A stretch of DNA of 64,000 bases, from contig JBIKIQ010000001.1 in assembly GCA_044361535.1 (NCBI GenBank), forward strand, positions 378,687 to 442,686, read 5' to 3'. A model generated the notes under the pieces. It saw only the letters and a program-made list of their open reading frames with translations, did no database searches and was not told the origin of the DNA. The first letter of the stretch is position 1, and every line of letters starts with the position of its first letter. The position numbers and the translations under genes were made by a program. This document shows positions 1 to 8,243 of the stretch, one piece after another. The stretch is from UBA952 sp044361535 (GTDB lineage: Bacteria; Bacteroidota; Bacteroidia; Flavobacteriales_D; Crocinitomicaceae).

Positions 1-831
1 ATTGGGTTCTGGATCTGGGTAGCTAATTCCACTAGACGGACACATCAAACTGCGACTAAAATGGCGTACTTTTTCGCTATCAAACTCCATAATCATCATG
101 GCTTTACTGCCGTGTTTCATCGTTGTTACAACAGATTCATAAATTCTCTTTCGATCTTTAGAATCAATTAATAAGCGATCAACCACCATTTCGATGTCGT
201 GAATTTTATAGCGATCGAGCTTCATTCCTTTGGTGATTTCTTGTAGTACACCATCTACTCTAACCTTGGTAAATCCTTGACGTTGAATTTGTTCAAATAA
301 CTCTCGGTAATGCCCTTTGCGACCTTTTACTTTTGGAGCTAAAAAAACAACTTTTTTCCCTTCGTATGCTTCGATGATTAAATCCACAATTTGCTCATCC
401 GAATATTTCACCATTTCCTCGTTCGTTTCATAGGAAAAAGCAGTTCCGGCTCGCGCGTACAATAATCGAAGAAAATCGTAAATTTCAGTTATGGTTCCAA
501 CAGTAGAACGAGGGGAACGAGAAACTGTTTTTTGTTCGATAGAAATCACCGGACTTAAACCCTCAATTTTGTCGACATCAGGTCGTTCTAAGCCACCCAA
601 AAATTGCCTTGCATAGGCTGAGAATGTTTCCAAATACCTACGCTGACCTTCAGCAAATATTGTATCAAATGCCAGAGAAGATTTCCCACTGCCACTGAGC
701 CCCGTAAAAACAACTAATTGGTTTCTAGGTATGGAAACGTCAATGTTTTGTAAATTGTGTTCTCTTGCTCCGTAAACCTCAATTCGGTCTAGTTCATTTG
801 TAGTATCGTGTTCCTCAATTGTAGGCTGCAT
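1..831 (-). CDS. uvrA: Excinuclease ABC subunit A, N-terminal part (cut by window edge)
   Basis: About 277 codons of the N-terminal part of UvrA, the damage-recognising ATPase of nucleotide excision repair; the rest lies beyond base 1. The reverse strand reads a start ATG at 829-831, then the typical 'YGAREHNLQNI' opening, the Walker A loop GLSGSGKSS, and the UvrA signature stretches FAEGQRRYLE and RQFLGGLERPDVD, followed by SVEQKTVSRSPRST-like sequence. The start overlaps the end of the upstream transglycosylase gene (stop at 815-817) by 17 bases, so uvrA is probably the last gene of that minus-strand run and translationally coupled. Identification is sure; the missing C-terminal part cannot be judged. 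Confidence 0.96.
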   Translation of the reverse strand, partial: MQPTIEEHDTTNELDRIEVYGAREHNLQNIDVSIPRNQLVVFTGLSGSGKSSLAFDTIFAEGQRRYLETFSAYARQFLGGLERPDVDKIEGLSPVISIEQKTVSRSPRSTVGTITEIYDFLRLLYARAGTAFSYETNEEMVKYSDEQIVDLIIEAYEGKKVVFLAPKVKGRKGHYRELFEQIQRQGFTKVRVDGVLQEITKGMKLDRYKIHDIEMVVDRLLIDSKDRKRIYESVVTTMKHGSKAMMIMEFDSEKVRHFSRSLMCPSSGISYPDPEPN

Positions 832-1723
832 AAGGTTTTAAATTCACATTTTTGGCAGGTAAAAGCAGCGTGAAAGAACCTAAATTTTTAGTTAGTTTAT
901 TACCCAATATCCATGGATTTAATTTCACTAAAATCTTGTAGTTAATCCCTCGTTCTTTTGCCCACAACGCTAAGTTGTCAATTGGCGCTGAAACTGAAAC
1001 AGATTCGGTTTGGAAAGGTTTATACAATTCTATTTTTTTCGTATCAAAGCCATATTTCTCTGGATTTTCCATGATTAATTTTACAGCTATGAAGCGCAAC
1101 AGATATCTTGCCGTCTCTCCATTCATATCCATGTCAAAATAATGGGTTGCATCTTGCCACTTCATGTCTGACTTTATTCCGCCAATTCCCCGATTATAAG
1201 CTGCAGTTGCCAACATCCATGTTCCAACAGAGTCTTTTGCATTTTTTAGATAATTGCATGCTGCACGCGTAGCTTTCGTTAAGTTGTAGCGTTCATCAAC
1301 CTCATCGTCTATAATTAAATTATACTCACGACCAGTTTCTGGCATGAATTGCCAATATCCTTTTGCTCCCGCTGGTGAAGTTACATTTGCTAAATTACTT
1401 TCAATGATTGGTAAATATTTAAAATCATTGGGTAGATTTTGTTCTTTTAAAATGGGTTCAATTACAGGGAAATAACGAGCTGCACGTTTCATGTTTAGAA
1501 TTGTTTGACTGTGAAAATAAGCGTTAGCCATAATTTCTCGATCTAATCTTTCACGAATATCGTCATCCTCAAGTGAAACTTTCTCCCCAAAAAGAATAAT
1601 TGATTTTGGAATAGGAGGGAGGTTCTGTTTTAAAGTAACAACTGTTGGTTTAGCATCTTTATTTTCTGTTTTGCAAGAAACAACTAGAATTAAAATCAAT
1701 GCCCAGAGTAAGATTTTTTTCAT
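815..1723 (-). CDS. Lytic transglycosylase lipoprotein (SLT / GH23 type)
   Basis: Predicted membrane-bound murein transglycosylase of 302 aa that cleaves the MurNAc-GlcNAc bond with 1,6-anhydro product formation. A short signal peptide ends in the lipobox VVSC (Cys17), so it should be lipid-anchored. The SLT core shows the catalytic-glutamate motif IIESNL (Glu108), the GAKGYWQFMPETG stretch and later the AYNRG motif, all hallmarks of family 1/MltD-like enzymes. The C-terminus (about 255-302) resembles a degenerate LysM-like segment but no full LysM repeat is evident. Its start overlaps the stop of the upstream beta-helix gene by one base (TAATG), indicating one transcript with uvrA at the end. 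Catalytic class is clear; the exact subfamily is not. Confidence 0.88.
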   Translation of the reverse strand: MKKILLWALILILVVSCKTENKDAKPTVVTLKQNLPPIPKSIILFGEKVSLEDDDIRERLDREIMANAYFHSQTILNMKRAARYFPVIEPILKEQNLPNDFKYLPIIESNLANVTSPAGAKGYWQFMPETGREYNLIIDDEVDERYNLTKATRAACNYLKNAKDSVGTWMLATAAYNRGIGGIKSDMKWQDATHYFDMDMNGETARYLLRFIAVKLIMENPEKYGFDTKKIELYKPFQTESVSVSAPIDNLALWAKERGINYKILVKLNPWILGNKLTKNLGSFTLLLPAKNVNLKPYAAYN

Positions 1724-3120
1724 TAGTTCAGTTCAATTGCGCCAATGTCAGGCGGATTATTACGCAGATTGCCAAAAATATCGGTTACAACGGATGTAGC
1801 AAAACCATTTCCATTTAAAAGGGATGAAGGTAAAAAGGAGAAATCATACGTTGTTGGATCTGTAAATAGCGGATTTTCATTCCAGGTAATGGATTGGTAA
1901 AAAGCATCCGTTTGCTCTACCTCAGAAGTTATTAAACAATTCTTGAAGTCAAAATTTAAATTTACACCTGCTAGCTGAATTGTATCAATCGCCAATTCAG
2001 TCGCAAGATTTCCCGAAAGCACACAATTGTAGAAAACGCCTTCATTGATTGAGCCTACATTCGTGGTTGCGGTTTGATAATTTGTGAAGTAATTACTAAT
2101 CCCAACCGCAGGGTTTTGAGACGAACCATAGCCTAGCAAATCGCAATGATTAAAATTAAAATCTCCGCCTTCTAACACTAACAAGGCATGCGTTCCGTTT
2201 TTAGAAATGATGCAATTTTCTGCTTTCACTTTCGCCCCTGAATAAATAAAAACCCCATAGCGCGCTTGATTTTGAATAATCGTATTCGTCATTGTTAGCG
2301 TGTAACCCGTATTTGAAGGATCTTCAGAAAATAAATGAACGCCAGATGTTCCATTTTTAAGAATGGCGTAATCAATGCTGCACGGGCGAGCTTCTCGAAA
2401 ATAAATACCGTAATATTGTCCAGCAACATCTTGATAGTCTTGTTCCAAACGATCTCCTTGAAAAACCACTTCATTTCCTGGTATACCGACGATATTGAGT
2501 GTTGATTTGTACACGTAAAAAATTGAATTTTTATGCAGATGTACTTGTGTTCCAGCCTGAATAGTTAAGGTTTTAGCGGAATCAATAATTGCAGCTCCGT
2601 AAATCACATGAGGTTTGTCGTTTGGCCAAGTTCCTTCATTAAAATCAAAGATTTCTTCTTGAAAATTTGAGTAATGAAAATACATGTCTTGCCCCCAAAC
2701 AGCCAATTTTACGTATTGATCTTTGCCATTGGTTCGAAAGCGGATTGAATCTTCCACAATCATTGGTAGTGATTGACTATTGATGTCTAATGTTACTTCA
2801 ACAAATACAAACAAACTGTCTTTTCCCTCAATTCTGATGTTGGATAACGAAGTTCCAATATTTCCATCTACATTCATGCGAAACGGAGAATTTTCACCGC
2901 CCATTAGTTCAATCTGATCAATTTGTACTGTTTTGCTCTCTTTGTTGTAGATTTTAAATTGTTTGGTAGTTGATCCAATCGTTGTAAAAACCGTGTCAAA
3001 TACAAGTGTATCAACAGAAAACTCTAGGTTTTTCTTAGATAATAGATTGTTCTTTTTGCAGGATACAAAAGATCCAACAAGTAAAACCAAAAATAGTAAA
3101 TAGCAAATTGATTTAAGCAC
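1723..3120 (-). CDS. Right-handed beta-helix lipoprotein
   Basis: A 465-residue predicted lipoprotein: signal peptide with lipobox SFVSC near residue 21, then a beta-sandwich-like region (about 30-145) and a parallel beta-helix region (about 170-440), with repeated short strands such as 'VYKSTLNIVG', 'GVFIYSGAKVKAENCIISKNGTHALLV'-type turns. The C-terminal phrase NPPDIGAIEL is common at the end of Bacteroidota 'choice-of-anchor Q' beta-helix proteins. No enzymatic residues are recognisable, so a polysaccharide-binding or structural surface role is only inferred. It is translationally coupled to the downstream transglycosylase (1-base overlap) and lies 38 bases after the DUF1573 gene. Confidence 0.75.
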   Translation of the reverse strand: MLKSICYLLFLVLLVGSFVSCKKNNLLSKKNLEFSVDTLVFDTVFTTIGSTTKQFKIYNKESKTVQIDQIELMGGENSPFRMNVDGNIGTSLSNIRIEGKDSLFVFVEVTLDINSQSLPMIVEDSIRFRTNGKDQYVKLAVWGQDMYFHYSNFQEEIFDFNEGTWPNDKPHVIYGAAIIDSAKTLTIQAGTQVHLHKNSIFYVYKSTLNIVGIPGNEVVFQGDRLEQDYQDVAGQYYGIYFREARPCSIDYAILKNGTSGVHLFSEDPSNTGYTLTMTNTIIQNQARYGVFIYSGAKVKAENCIISKNGTHALLVLEGGDFNFNHCDLLGYGSSQNPAVGISNYFTNYQTATTNVGSINEGVFYNCVLSGNLATELAIDTIQLAGVNLNFDFKNCLITSEVEQTDAFYQSITWNENPLFTDPTTYDFSFLPSSLLNGNGFATSVVTDIFGNLRNNPPDIGAIELN

Positions 3121-3158
3121 GTATGTTATTCTAACGAAATGGTTAGTGATTTATTGAA

Positions 3159-3629
3159 TTAATTTGGTAATACATAGGCTTTAAATTTCAAAACCACCAC
3201 TGCCGGGTCTGTGTTTGCTGTAACTGTAACAGATTTATTTTGCTCCTTCACTTGATCTGGTTTTGGTTCGAAGAAAATTTCAATCTTTTCAGATTTCCCT
3301 GGTGCAATTGGTTTTTCAGGCTTACTGGCTGTTGTGCATCCGCAACTTGGTTGAACATTTGTAATATTTAGTGGATTCTTTCCTGTATTGGTAACGGTGA
3401 AAACAGCTTTTGTTTTTGAACCTTTTTTGACATTCCCAAGATCAATTTCCTCTTGATCAAATTTCATGGTTGTCATGCTAAAATCTTCTGAGGCATTTCC
3501 AGTTCCGCTTTTCTTACCTTCGTCAACGGCAATTGCTGATTCAATTTTTCCTTTTTTCTCTTGAACGTCTGTTTTACCGCCGCATGCAACTAATACGAGT
3601 GTTGTTAGAATAAATAAACTTTTTTTCAT
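3159..3629 (-). CDS. DUF1573 domain lipoprotein
   Basis: Small lipoprotein of about 156 aa. I place the start at the ATG at 3627-3629 rather than the ATG 27 bases upstream because it gives a clean signal peptide, MKKSLFILTTLVLVAC, with lipobox LVAC. The mature part has the DUF1573 Ig-like fold: FDQEEIDLGNVKKGSK, then NPLNITNVQPSCGCTTASKP with the characteristic SCGCT motif, and PIAPGKSEKIEIFF. The family is abundant in Bacteroidota and of unknown role. It is the first gene of the minus-strand run ending in uvrA. A possible -7 box (TAAATTTG, 3654-3661 on the minus strand) lies 24 bases upstream of this start. Confidence 0.85.
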   Translation of the reverse strand: MKKSLFILTTLVLVACGGKTDVQEKKGKIESAIAVDEGKKSGTGNASEDFSMTTMKFDQEEIDLGNVKKGSKTKAVFTVTNTGKNPLNITNVQPSCGCTTASKPEKPIAPGKSEKIEIFFEPKPDQVKEQNKSVTVTANTDPAVVVLKFKAYVLPN

Positions 3630-3775
3630 CTGTCCAAAATTTTTAATTTTTCTCAAATTTACTAAATCTACTCTTGGATAACTTCTTCTTAGGCTCTTTT
3701 TTAGTGAGATTTTTAATTTTTTTTGTTACTTTTAAGACAAAGTTGCGTACACTTCATCGTTAAACTTAATTGCGT

Positions 3776-4384
3776 ATGAATAATTCTACCTCAAATGTTG
3801 TATTCATTGGTAATCACGCCAATAAAATCAAAAAAGACGTTCCGGTTGAAACGTTAAATGACTACAGTTTAAAATCCGTTGAATACAAGAGGGGTTCACT
3901 TTTTGACGAAGAAAATCCAAAATTAGTTTTAAATGATATCGCTTGTGATTACAACGGAGAATATGAAATTGAAAATTTGTCCATTGCGTTAAATTTCAGT
4001 TTAGAACATTTGGCTCAGAATAATTCAAATACGATTTTAATTGGAGATCCATTCGAACTTTTATTTCAAGCATCTATTTATGCATGGCTAAGAGAAAATC
4101 CCACGAATGTAAAATTGAATCCCGCTACTACCGATTTTTCAAATTTAACGGTTGTTTTGTTATATCCAGCCACGATGGAGTTTGAGAATTTACGAAAAGA
4201 AATTTCGCACATTGTTTATGTTTTGAAAAAGCACAAAGTGAATACGTTTTTAATTGAAAATCATATCAATCAAGCCAGTGCTCTAGATAGTATTTTGTAT
4301 TATTTCGAACCGGAATCTGTTCTTCAACTCGAACACCAAGTTAAGGGATTGAAACAAATTTTAGGACATTCAACACCTGCTTGA
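3776..4384 (+). CDS. Conserved-looking protein of unknown function
   Basis: A soluble-looking 202-residue protein with no signal peptide and no membrane segment. I do not recognise the family. The ATG at 3776 is preferred over an in-frame TTG at 3770. The sequence contains a stretch VVFIGNHANKIKK at the start and a run SNTILIGDPFELLFQASIYAWL in the middle that could be an alpha/beta fold, but there is no P-loop or known catalytic motif. It ends six bases before the following sigma factor gene, so the two are probably co-transcribed; whether it regulates that sigma factor is speculation. Confidence 0.6.
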   Translation: MNNSTSNVVFIGNHANKIKKDVPVETLNDYSLKSVEYKRGSLFDEENPKLVLNDIACDYNGEYEIENLSIALNFSLEHLAQNNSNTILIGDPFELLFQASIYAWLRENPTNVKLNPATTDFSNLTVVLLYPATMEFENLRKEISHIVYVLKKHKVNTFLIENHINQASALDSILYYFEPESVLQLEHQVKGLKQILGHSTPA

Positions 4385-4390
4385 AAATAG

Positions 4391-4969
4391 ATGGATATAG
4401 TTGTTCAACAAACAATTTGCGAGGAGTTTTTAAATCGATACGATAAATTAATTTTTAGTCGCATCTTAAAGTTTAAACAGAAGGAAGATGCCAAGGACTT
4501 ATTTCAAGATTTTTGTCTGCATATTTACCAAAAGATCCCGGTAGAATTTCATAAAAATCCGGATGCGTTTTCTTCTAGTTCTTGGGTGGTTCAAGTAGTA
4601 GATAATTTTCTAAAATCTGATTTTAGGAAGGAAAATGCACAGAAAAATATTCAACGTCGAACAGTTTCTCAATTAAGTGATTATCAGTGGGAGGCTATCT
4701 CAAGTTCTTTCAAGGAAGGGGCTCCTCAGGTTGAGTTAACCACTGAACAATTTGATGAAGTTTTACGAGTTATTTTTCAACATATTTCAAAGCGCGATGA
4801 ACTTATGCTGAAAATGAAATACTATTACGACAAGCCCAGTAAAGTTATTTCAGAAAAACTAAATATATCTCACGTTAACATGCAAATTAAACGTGTCAAG
4901 GAGCAGATTCAACATCGAATTCCTCGTGCTGTTTATCACGCAATACGCGAAAAGTTTTTTGGGGAGTGA
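4391..4969 (+). CDS. RNA polymerase sigma factor, ECF family
   Basis: 192 aa, the usual length of an ECF sigma factor. Region 2 is visible at about residues 12-75 (FLNRYDKLIFSRILKFKQ, then EDAKDLFQDFCLHIYQKI, matching the region 2.2 'DAEDLvQEtFl' pattern), and region 4 at about 125-180, with the helix-turn-helix 'KPSKVISEKLNISHVNMQIKRVKEQI'-like segment just before the C-terminus. No anti-sigma gene follows: the next gene, after a 173-base gap, is a small lipoprotein. The unknown protein encoded 6 bases upstream is the only obvious partner candidate. Confidence 0.82.
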   Translation: MDIVVQQTICEEFLNRYDKLIFSRILKFKQKEDAKDLFQDFCLHIYQKIPVEFHKNPDAFSSSSWVVQVVDNFLKSDFRKENAQKNIQRRTVSQLSDYQWEAISSSFKEGAPQVELTTEQFDEVLRVIFQHISKRDELMLKMKYYYDKPSKVISEKLNISHVNMQIKRVKEQIQHRIPRAVYHAIREKFFGE

Positions 4970-5142
4970 GATTTATTTTAAATGTTTAAGGCCATCATAA
5001 ATAATTCATTAGAATGTTAATCACTTTATTTTCTCCGAATCTTTTAGTGTTACCCACCCAATTTCTTTGATTTAAAACACAAGATTTTGAATTCAAGAGT
5101 TCTGTTATTTTTCTTAATATTGTAAAATTATAATTCAACTCT

Positions 5143-5631
5143 ATGAAAAGAAATTTTGTGTTTTTATCCTTGTGTTCATTATTGCTTTTTGGATGTGGGG
5201 GGTCAAAAACAGGTCAATCCACTGAAAATGCAACTAAAAACCAAACTAAAAAAGTGCAGGTTCAAAAAGATACGTTGACCTCGAAAAAAGAGGAAAAAGA
5301 AACTGATGAAGAAAATGATAAGAAAGAGAAGTTAACACGAAATGGTACTTATGTGAATTCTCAAAAATCGAGACTTACAATTAGTGAATGTGACAAAACA
5401 GGATTGAAGTACAAGTTTTCGTTAAAAGGTGTTTGCGATGGTTTTGAAGAAAATGGATTCGCTGTTTTTGATGGAAGTAACAAAGCTGAGGTTTATTCAG
5501 AAGACGGGACAGTGATATATTCTTTTACTTTTAAAAAGGATGGCACATTAGATTTCAATTTAAACATCGGCCCTGAATTTTACGGGATGGATTGTATTAA
5601 ATTCTTCGATAATCAATTCGAAAAAAAATAG
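5143..5631 (+). CDS. Small lipoprotein, unknown function
   Basis: 162 aa. A lipoprotein signal peptide (MKRNFVFLSLCSLLLFGC, lipobox LFGC) is followed by a highly charged, low-complexity Lys/Glu/Thr linker (about 25-65) and a compact C-terminal domain starting at 'RNGTYVNSQKSRLTISEC', which looks like a small beta-rich ligand domain. I do not recognise the domain. The stop codon is only 6 bases ahead of the GTG start of shikimate kinase, so the two may share a transcript. Confidence 0.7.
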   Translation: MKRNFVFLSLCSLLLFGCGGSKTGQSTENATKNQTKKVQVQKDTLTSKKEEKETDEENDKKEKLTRNGTYVNSQKSRLTISECDKTGLKYKFSLKGVCDGFEENGFAVFDGSNKAEVYSEDGTVIYSFTFKKDGTLDFNLNIGPEFYGMDCIKFFDNQFEKK

Positions 5632-5637
5632 ATCCTT

Positions 5638-6147
5638 GTGAAGCCCATTATTCTTATTGGTTTTATGGGAGTAGGGAAGACCTCTCTCGGTAAGAAATTG
5701 GCAAAAAAGATGGGGTATGACTTTTTAGATACAGATAAATGGATAGAGCAGAAAACAGGTTTGACTATTCCAGAAATATTTGAGCAAAACGGCGAAGCTT
5801 ACTTCAGAAAATTAGAAAGAAATTGTGTCGAGGAAATAAAAGTCATTCAAAATACTGTTATATCGGTTGGAGGAGGGTTGCCTTGTTATGGTGATATTAT
5901 GGAATCATTGAAATATTTTGGAACAACAATTTATCTGAAACTTGAAGCAAAGGAAATCGCCCGAAGGTTGGCTGAATCAAAGATTGAGAGACCACTTTTG
6001 CATGGTCTTAGTGGCGATGACATAGAAAGGTATATTGAGGAAAAACTGAAAGATCGAGAACCGTTTTACAGTCAAGCGCAGTATACTTTAAGGCCTGATA
6101 GGTTTTTTTTAGAGAATAGTGAAAAACTACTAATAGAAATAGATTGA
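5638..6147 (+). CDS. aroK: Shikimate kinase
   Basis: Phosphorylates shikimate to shikimate 3-phosphate in the chorismate (aromatic amino acid) pathway; cytoplasmic. The 169 aa length is typical. Walker A GFMGVGKTS lies at residues 8-16, the DTDKWIE motif (shikimate-binding Asp) at about 34-40, the shikimate-binding Gly-rich VGGGLPC at about 79-85, and the lid arginine region ERPLL at about 120. The start is a GTG, six bases after the preceding lipoprotein stop; no nearer ATG exists upstream of the P-loop. No other aromatic-pathway genes are nearby. Confidence 0.93.
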   Translation: MKPIILIGFMGVGKTSLGKKLAKKMGYDFLDTDKWIEQKTGLTIPEIFEQNGEAYFRKLERNCVEEIKVIQNTVISVGGGLPCYGDIMESLKYFGTTIYLKLEAKEIARRLAESKIERPLLHGLSGDDIERYIEEKLKDREPFYSQAQYTLRPDRFFLENSEKLLIEID

Positions 6148-6181
6148 TTTAATTATTGATTTTTATAAAAATGAATTAGTT

Positions 6182-6664
6182 ATGAATAAAAGTAAATTTG
6201 GTTTTCTAATTATTGGCATTCCAGTAGGAATTGCATTGTTTTGTTTTCGATCTTGCGTTCCATCATATGAGGAAAAAGACTTAAAAAGCATCCAGGTCAA
6301 AGTAAAATCAATCAAGGAGCATTTGGCTACGAGAATGAAGGGTGATGCATTAATTTTTCAATTCGATAAAATGAAAGGAACGTATGAAATAGGAGAGTAT
6401 AATTACTATTATTTCAAAAAAGAACTTTTTAAGAAGAATGTTAAAATAGGTGACAGTGTCCGCGTATTAATTCCAAAGGACCTCCCAGAAAATGGGGAAG
6501 AAGTAACACCTATTTACGATATTAATAAAGGTGATATCAGTTTTCTGACTAAAGCAGAGTCAATTTCTATTTTCAGCAATACAAGAAAATACATACTTTG
6601 GGGAGCAGTATTCGCATTGTTCCTTGGTTTTGCAAGATTGATATATTGGTTTGTTAAAAAGTAA
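6182..6664 (+). CDS. Two-TM membrane protein, DUF3592-like
   Basis: 160 aa with a hydrophobic N-terminal segment (about 8-25) and a C-terminal one (about 138-156) that flank an extracytoplasmic domain of about 110 residues. The middle contains 'KVGDSVRVLIPKDLPENGEE'-like sequence, resembling the small beta-barrel of DUF3592-type proteins in which a 'G-d-V-V-Y-P-nP' loop is usual. This is a fold resemblance, not a firm assignment. It lies 34 bases after aroK on the same strand. No function can be assigned. Confidence 0.6.
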   Translation: MNKSKFGFLIIGIPVGIALFCFRSCVPSYEEKDLKSIQVKVKSIKEHLATRMKGDALIFQFDKMKGTYEIGEYNYYYFKKELFKKNVKIGDSVRVLIPKDLPENGEEVTPIYDINKGDISFLTKAESISIFSNTRKYILWGAVFALFLGFARLIYWFVKK

Positions 6665-6799
6665 GCATACAATTAAGGAATTGATTTTGTTTTCTGATTA
6701 CATTTCTGGTTAACAGTTATTAACAATCTTTTCGGACAGTATGTTAATAATTTTCCCGCTCAACTTTCCTCTAATTAATTTATTAGTACTTTTTTTGTA

Positions 6800-6826
6800 A
6801 AAGTTTATAAGTTTGTTGTAAACTTT
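6800..6826. promoter_or_regulatory. 8-bp inverted repeat flanking a -7-like box
   Basis: Perfect inverted repeat AAAGTTTA (6800-6807) and TAAACTTT (6819-6826) with an 11-base spacer. A sequence TAAGTTTG (6808-6815) fitting the Bacteroidota -7 consensus TAnnTTTG lies inside it. The site is about 70-100 bases upstream of the TM2 gene at 6898 and could be its promoter/operator. No -33 TTG at the right distance was found, so the promoter call is weak. Confidence 0.3.
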
Positions 6827-6897
6827 AAGAGTGTAATAGTATAATCGGGGATGCTGAAAACCGAAAAGAGTAGGCGAAATAAGAAAATAATTTTATT

Positions 6898-7110
6898 ATG
6901 GCAGAAGAAAAAGAACCTCAATCAAAAATGACAATGGCTTTAATTTGCTGGTTCCTAGGTGGATTTGGTGTTCATCGAATGATGATGGGATACAGTAATT
7001 GGTGGTTAATGTTGTTAACGGCAGGTGGATGCGGAATTTGGACGTTAGTCGATTTAGTATCAATCTTAACTGGTAAAATGAAAATGGCTGACGGAAGAGA
7101 TTTAGTCTAA
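6898..7110 (+). CDS. TM2 domain protein
   Basis: 70 aa, almost entirely one TM2 domain: a first membrane helix with the motif 'WFLGGFGVHRMMMGY', then 'LLTAGGCGIWTLVDLVSIL', the second helix with the conserved GGxGIWxLxDL pattern. The function of TM2 proteins in bacteria is unknown. It opens a short membrane-protein cluster (6898-8541) in which TM2 and DUF2752 proteins alternate. A strong terminator follows at 7146-7182. Confidence 0.85.
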   Translation: MAEEKEPQSKMTMALICWFLGGFGVHRMMMGYSNWWLMLLTAGGCGIWTLVDLVSILTGKMKMADGRDLV

Positions 7111-7145
7111 ATTTTTTTAGGGTAGTTCCCTTAAAACAAAAATAT

Positions 7146-7182
7146 GAATCTTGTTGAAATTTCAGCAAGATTCTTTTTTTTT
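7146..7182 (+). terminator. Rho-independent terminator after the TM2 gene
   Basis: GAATCTTG (7146-7153) pairs with CAAGATTC (7166-7173). The inner TTGAAA/TTTCAG also pairs through one wobble, giving a nearly continuous 14-bp stem, followed by a run of T. An ATG at 7144 that opens the downstream frame lies on this hairpin, which argues for the later start at 7201. Confidence 0.8.
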
Positions 7183-7200
7183 CAAAAAGTACAATTTATT

Positions 7201-7563
7201 ATGGAGAGTAATTATCAATCAGAAAATTTAGAAACCATTGACCCTATAAACTTGAGTGATGCTAAAAATGCTCAAACCTTGGGGGTTGTTTCAATAGTTA
7301 TTACATTCTGCACATGTTGTTATGGTGGTTTAATAGCGATAATCGTTGGTGTTTTAGCAATGTCCAAAGCAAAAAAAGCAATTTCCGACTATGAAGCTAA
7401 TCCAAGTTTATATTCCCAAAAGTCATTCAATCAAGCAAAGTCGGCTAAAACTTTGTCATTAATTGGAATAATTCTAGGTGCTTTAGCAATTATAGTCGTT
7501 ATATTACGGGTGGTTTTTGGATTTGCTTTTGCATTAACGGACATCGCATCTAAAGGATATTGA
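7201..7563 (+). CDS. Small membrane protein, CCC-motif / DUF4190-like
   Basis: 120 aa from the ATG at 7201; an earlier in-frame ATG (7144) is rejected because it sits in the terminator hairpin of the TM2 gene. A polar N-terminus is followed by two hydrophobic segments (about 28-52 and 85-112) separated by a basic, polar loop rich in Lys, Ala and Ser. The first segment holds TCCYGGLIAIIVGVLAM followed by SKAKKAI, typical of the Bacteroidota 'CCC motif' small membrane family that is often found beside TM2 and DUF2752 genes. Function unknown. The DUF2752 gene begins 1 base after its stop. Confidence 0.65.
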   Translation: MESNYQSENLETIDPINLSDAKNAQTLGVVSIVITFCTCCYGGLIAIIVGVLAMSKAKKAISDYEANPSLYSQKSFNQAKSAKTLSLIGIILGALAIIVVILRVVFGFAFALTDIASKGY

Positions 7564-7564
7564 T

Positions 7565-7855
7565 TTGTTAAAATGCTTGTTTAAGGAATATTTTGGCTAC
7601 GATTGTCCGGGTTGTGGTATTCAACGATCATTTGTATATTTGATACAGGGGGATTTGGAAAAATCTCTTGTTCTTTTTCCATCACTTTTACTTTATTTTG
7701 CTTTATTGGTTTTGCTTTTTTTCAGTGTAGTATTGAATTTTAATATTTCGTACAAATGGTTTGTGCTTGTTGCCTTGTTAGCCATAATCATACAAATAGG
7801 ATATTATATTCTAAGAATAACTGGAATCATTCACGTAAATTGTTATTTTGAATAA
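7565..7855 (+). CDS. DUF2752 membrane protein
   Basis: 96 aa. The family signature CPGCGIQRSF is near the N-terminus, followed by two to three hydrophobic helices and a C-terminal segment. The start is the TTG at 7565: the frame has no ATG before the signature, and an AAAGG ribosome-binding site at 7552-7556 is 8 bases upstream. The gene starts 1 base after the preceding stop, so coupling is likely. DUF2752 function is unknown; the two cysteines of CPGC suggest metal or redox chemistry at the membrane, which is inference only. Confidence 0.75.
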   Translation: MLKCLFKEYFGYDCPGCGIQRSFVYLIQGDLEKSLVLFPSLLLYFALLVLLFFSVVLNFNISYKWFVLVALLAIIIQIGYYILRITGIIHVNCYFE

Positions 7856-7907
7856 TTTAAGTAATGAATTTGTTTTTGAGAATTGAAAAAAATTATAATT
7901 TTAGAAC

Positions 7908-8243
7908 ATGAAACAAGAAAACGAAAAATACTGTCAAGAATGTGCGGCAGTAATTAATGTAAAGGCTGAGATATGCCCAAGTTGTGGGGTTAGACAAGTT
8001 GGTTTAAGTACTGAAACGACCGTAAAACCAAGCGCGGATAATAGTCGCTGGATAACATGTCTTTTGTTGTGTTGGTTGGCTGGACCTTTTGGTGTTCACC
8101 GTTTTTACACCGGACATATCGCTATTGGTGTAATTCAATTATTAACCATGGGTGGTTGTGGAATTTGGTCTTTGGTCGATTTAATCATAATCATCAGTGG
8201 TAATTTCAAAGACAGCGAAGGAAATCTGATTAAAAGTGCTTAG
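7908..8243 (+). CDS. Zinc-ribbon TM2 domain protein
   Basis: 111 aa in two parts: an N-terminal zinc ribbon with paired cysteines (YCQECAAV at 8-15 and ICPSCGVR at about 22-29), then a linker and a TM2 domain with 'WLAGPFGVHRFYTGH' and 'LLTMGGCGIWSLVDLIIII'. The TM2 half is clearly paralogous to the protein encoded at 6898. The C-terminal tail (KDSEGNLIKSA) is also the usual TM2 tail. The downstream DUF2752 gene starts inside it (8-base overlap), so the two products are made together. Confidence 0.85.
   Translation: MKQENEKYCQECAAVINVKAEICPSCGVRQVGLSTETTVKPSADNSRWITCLLLCWLAGPFGVHRFYTGHIAIGVIQLLTMGGCGIWSLVDLIIIISGNFKDSEGNLIKSA

Noticed and set aside
6896..7168. Minus-strand open frame over the TM2 gene
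   Set aside because: Its product has no recognisable domain, while the plus strand encodes a clear TM2 protein and terminator.
7144..7200. N-terminal extension of the CCC-motif protein from the ATG at 7144
   Set aside because: That ATG lies on the terminator hairpin of the preceding TM2 gene; the ATG at 7201 gives a normal protein.
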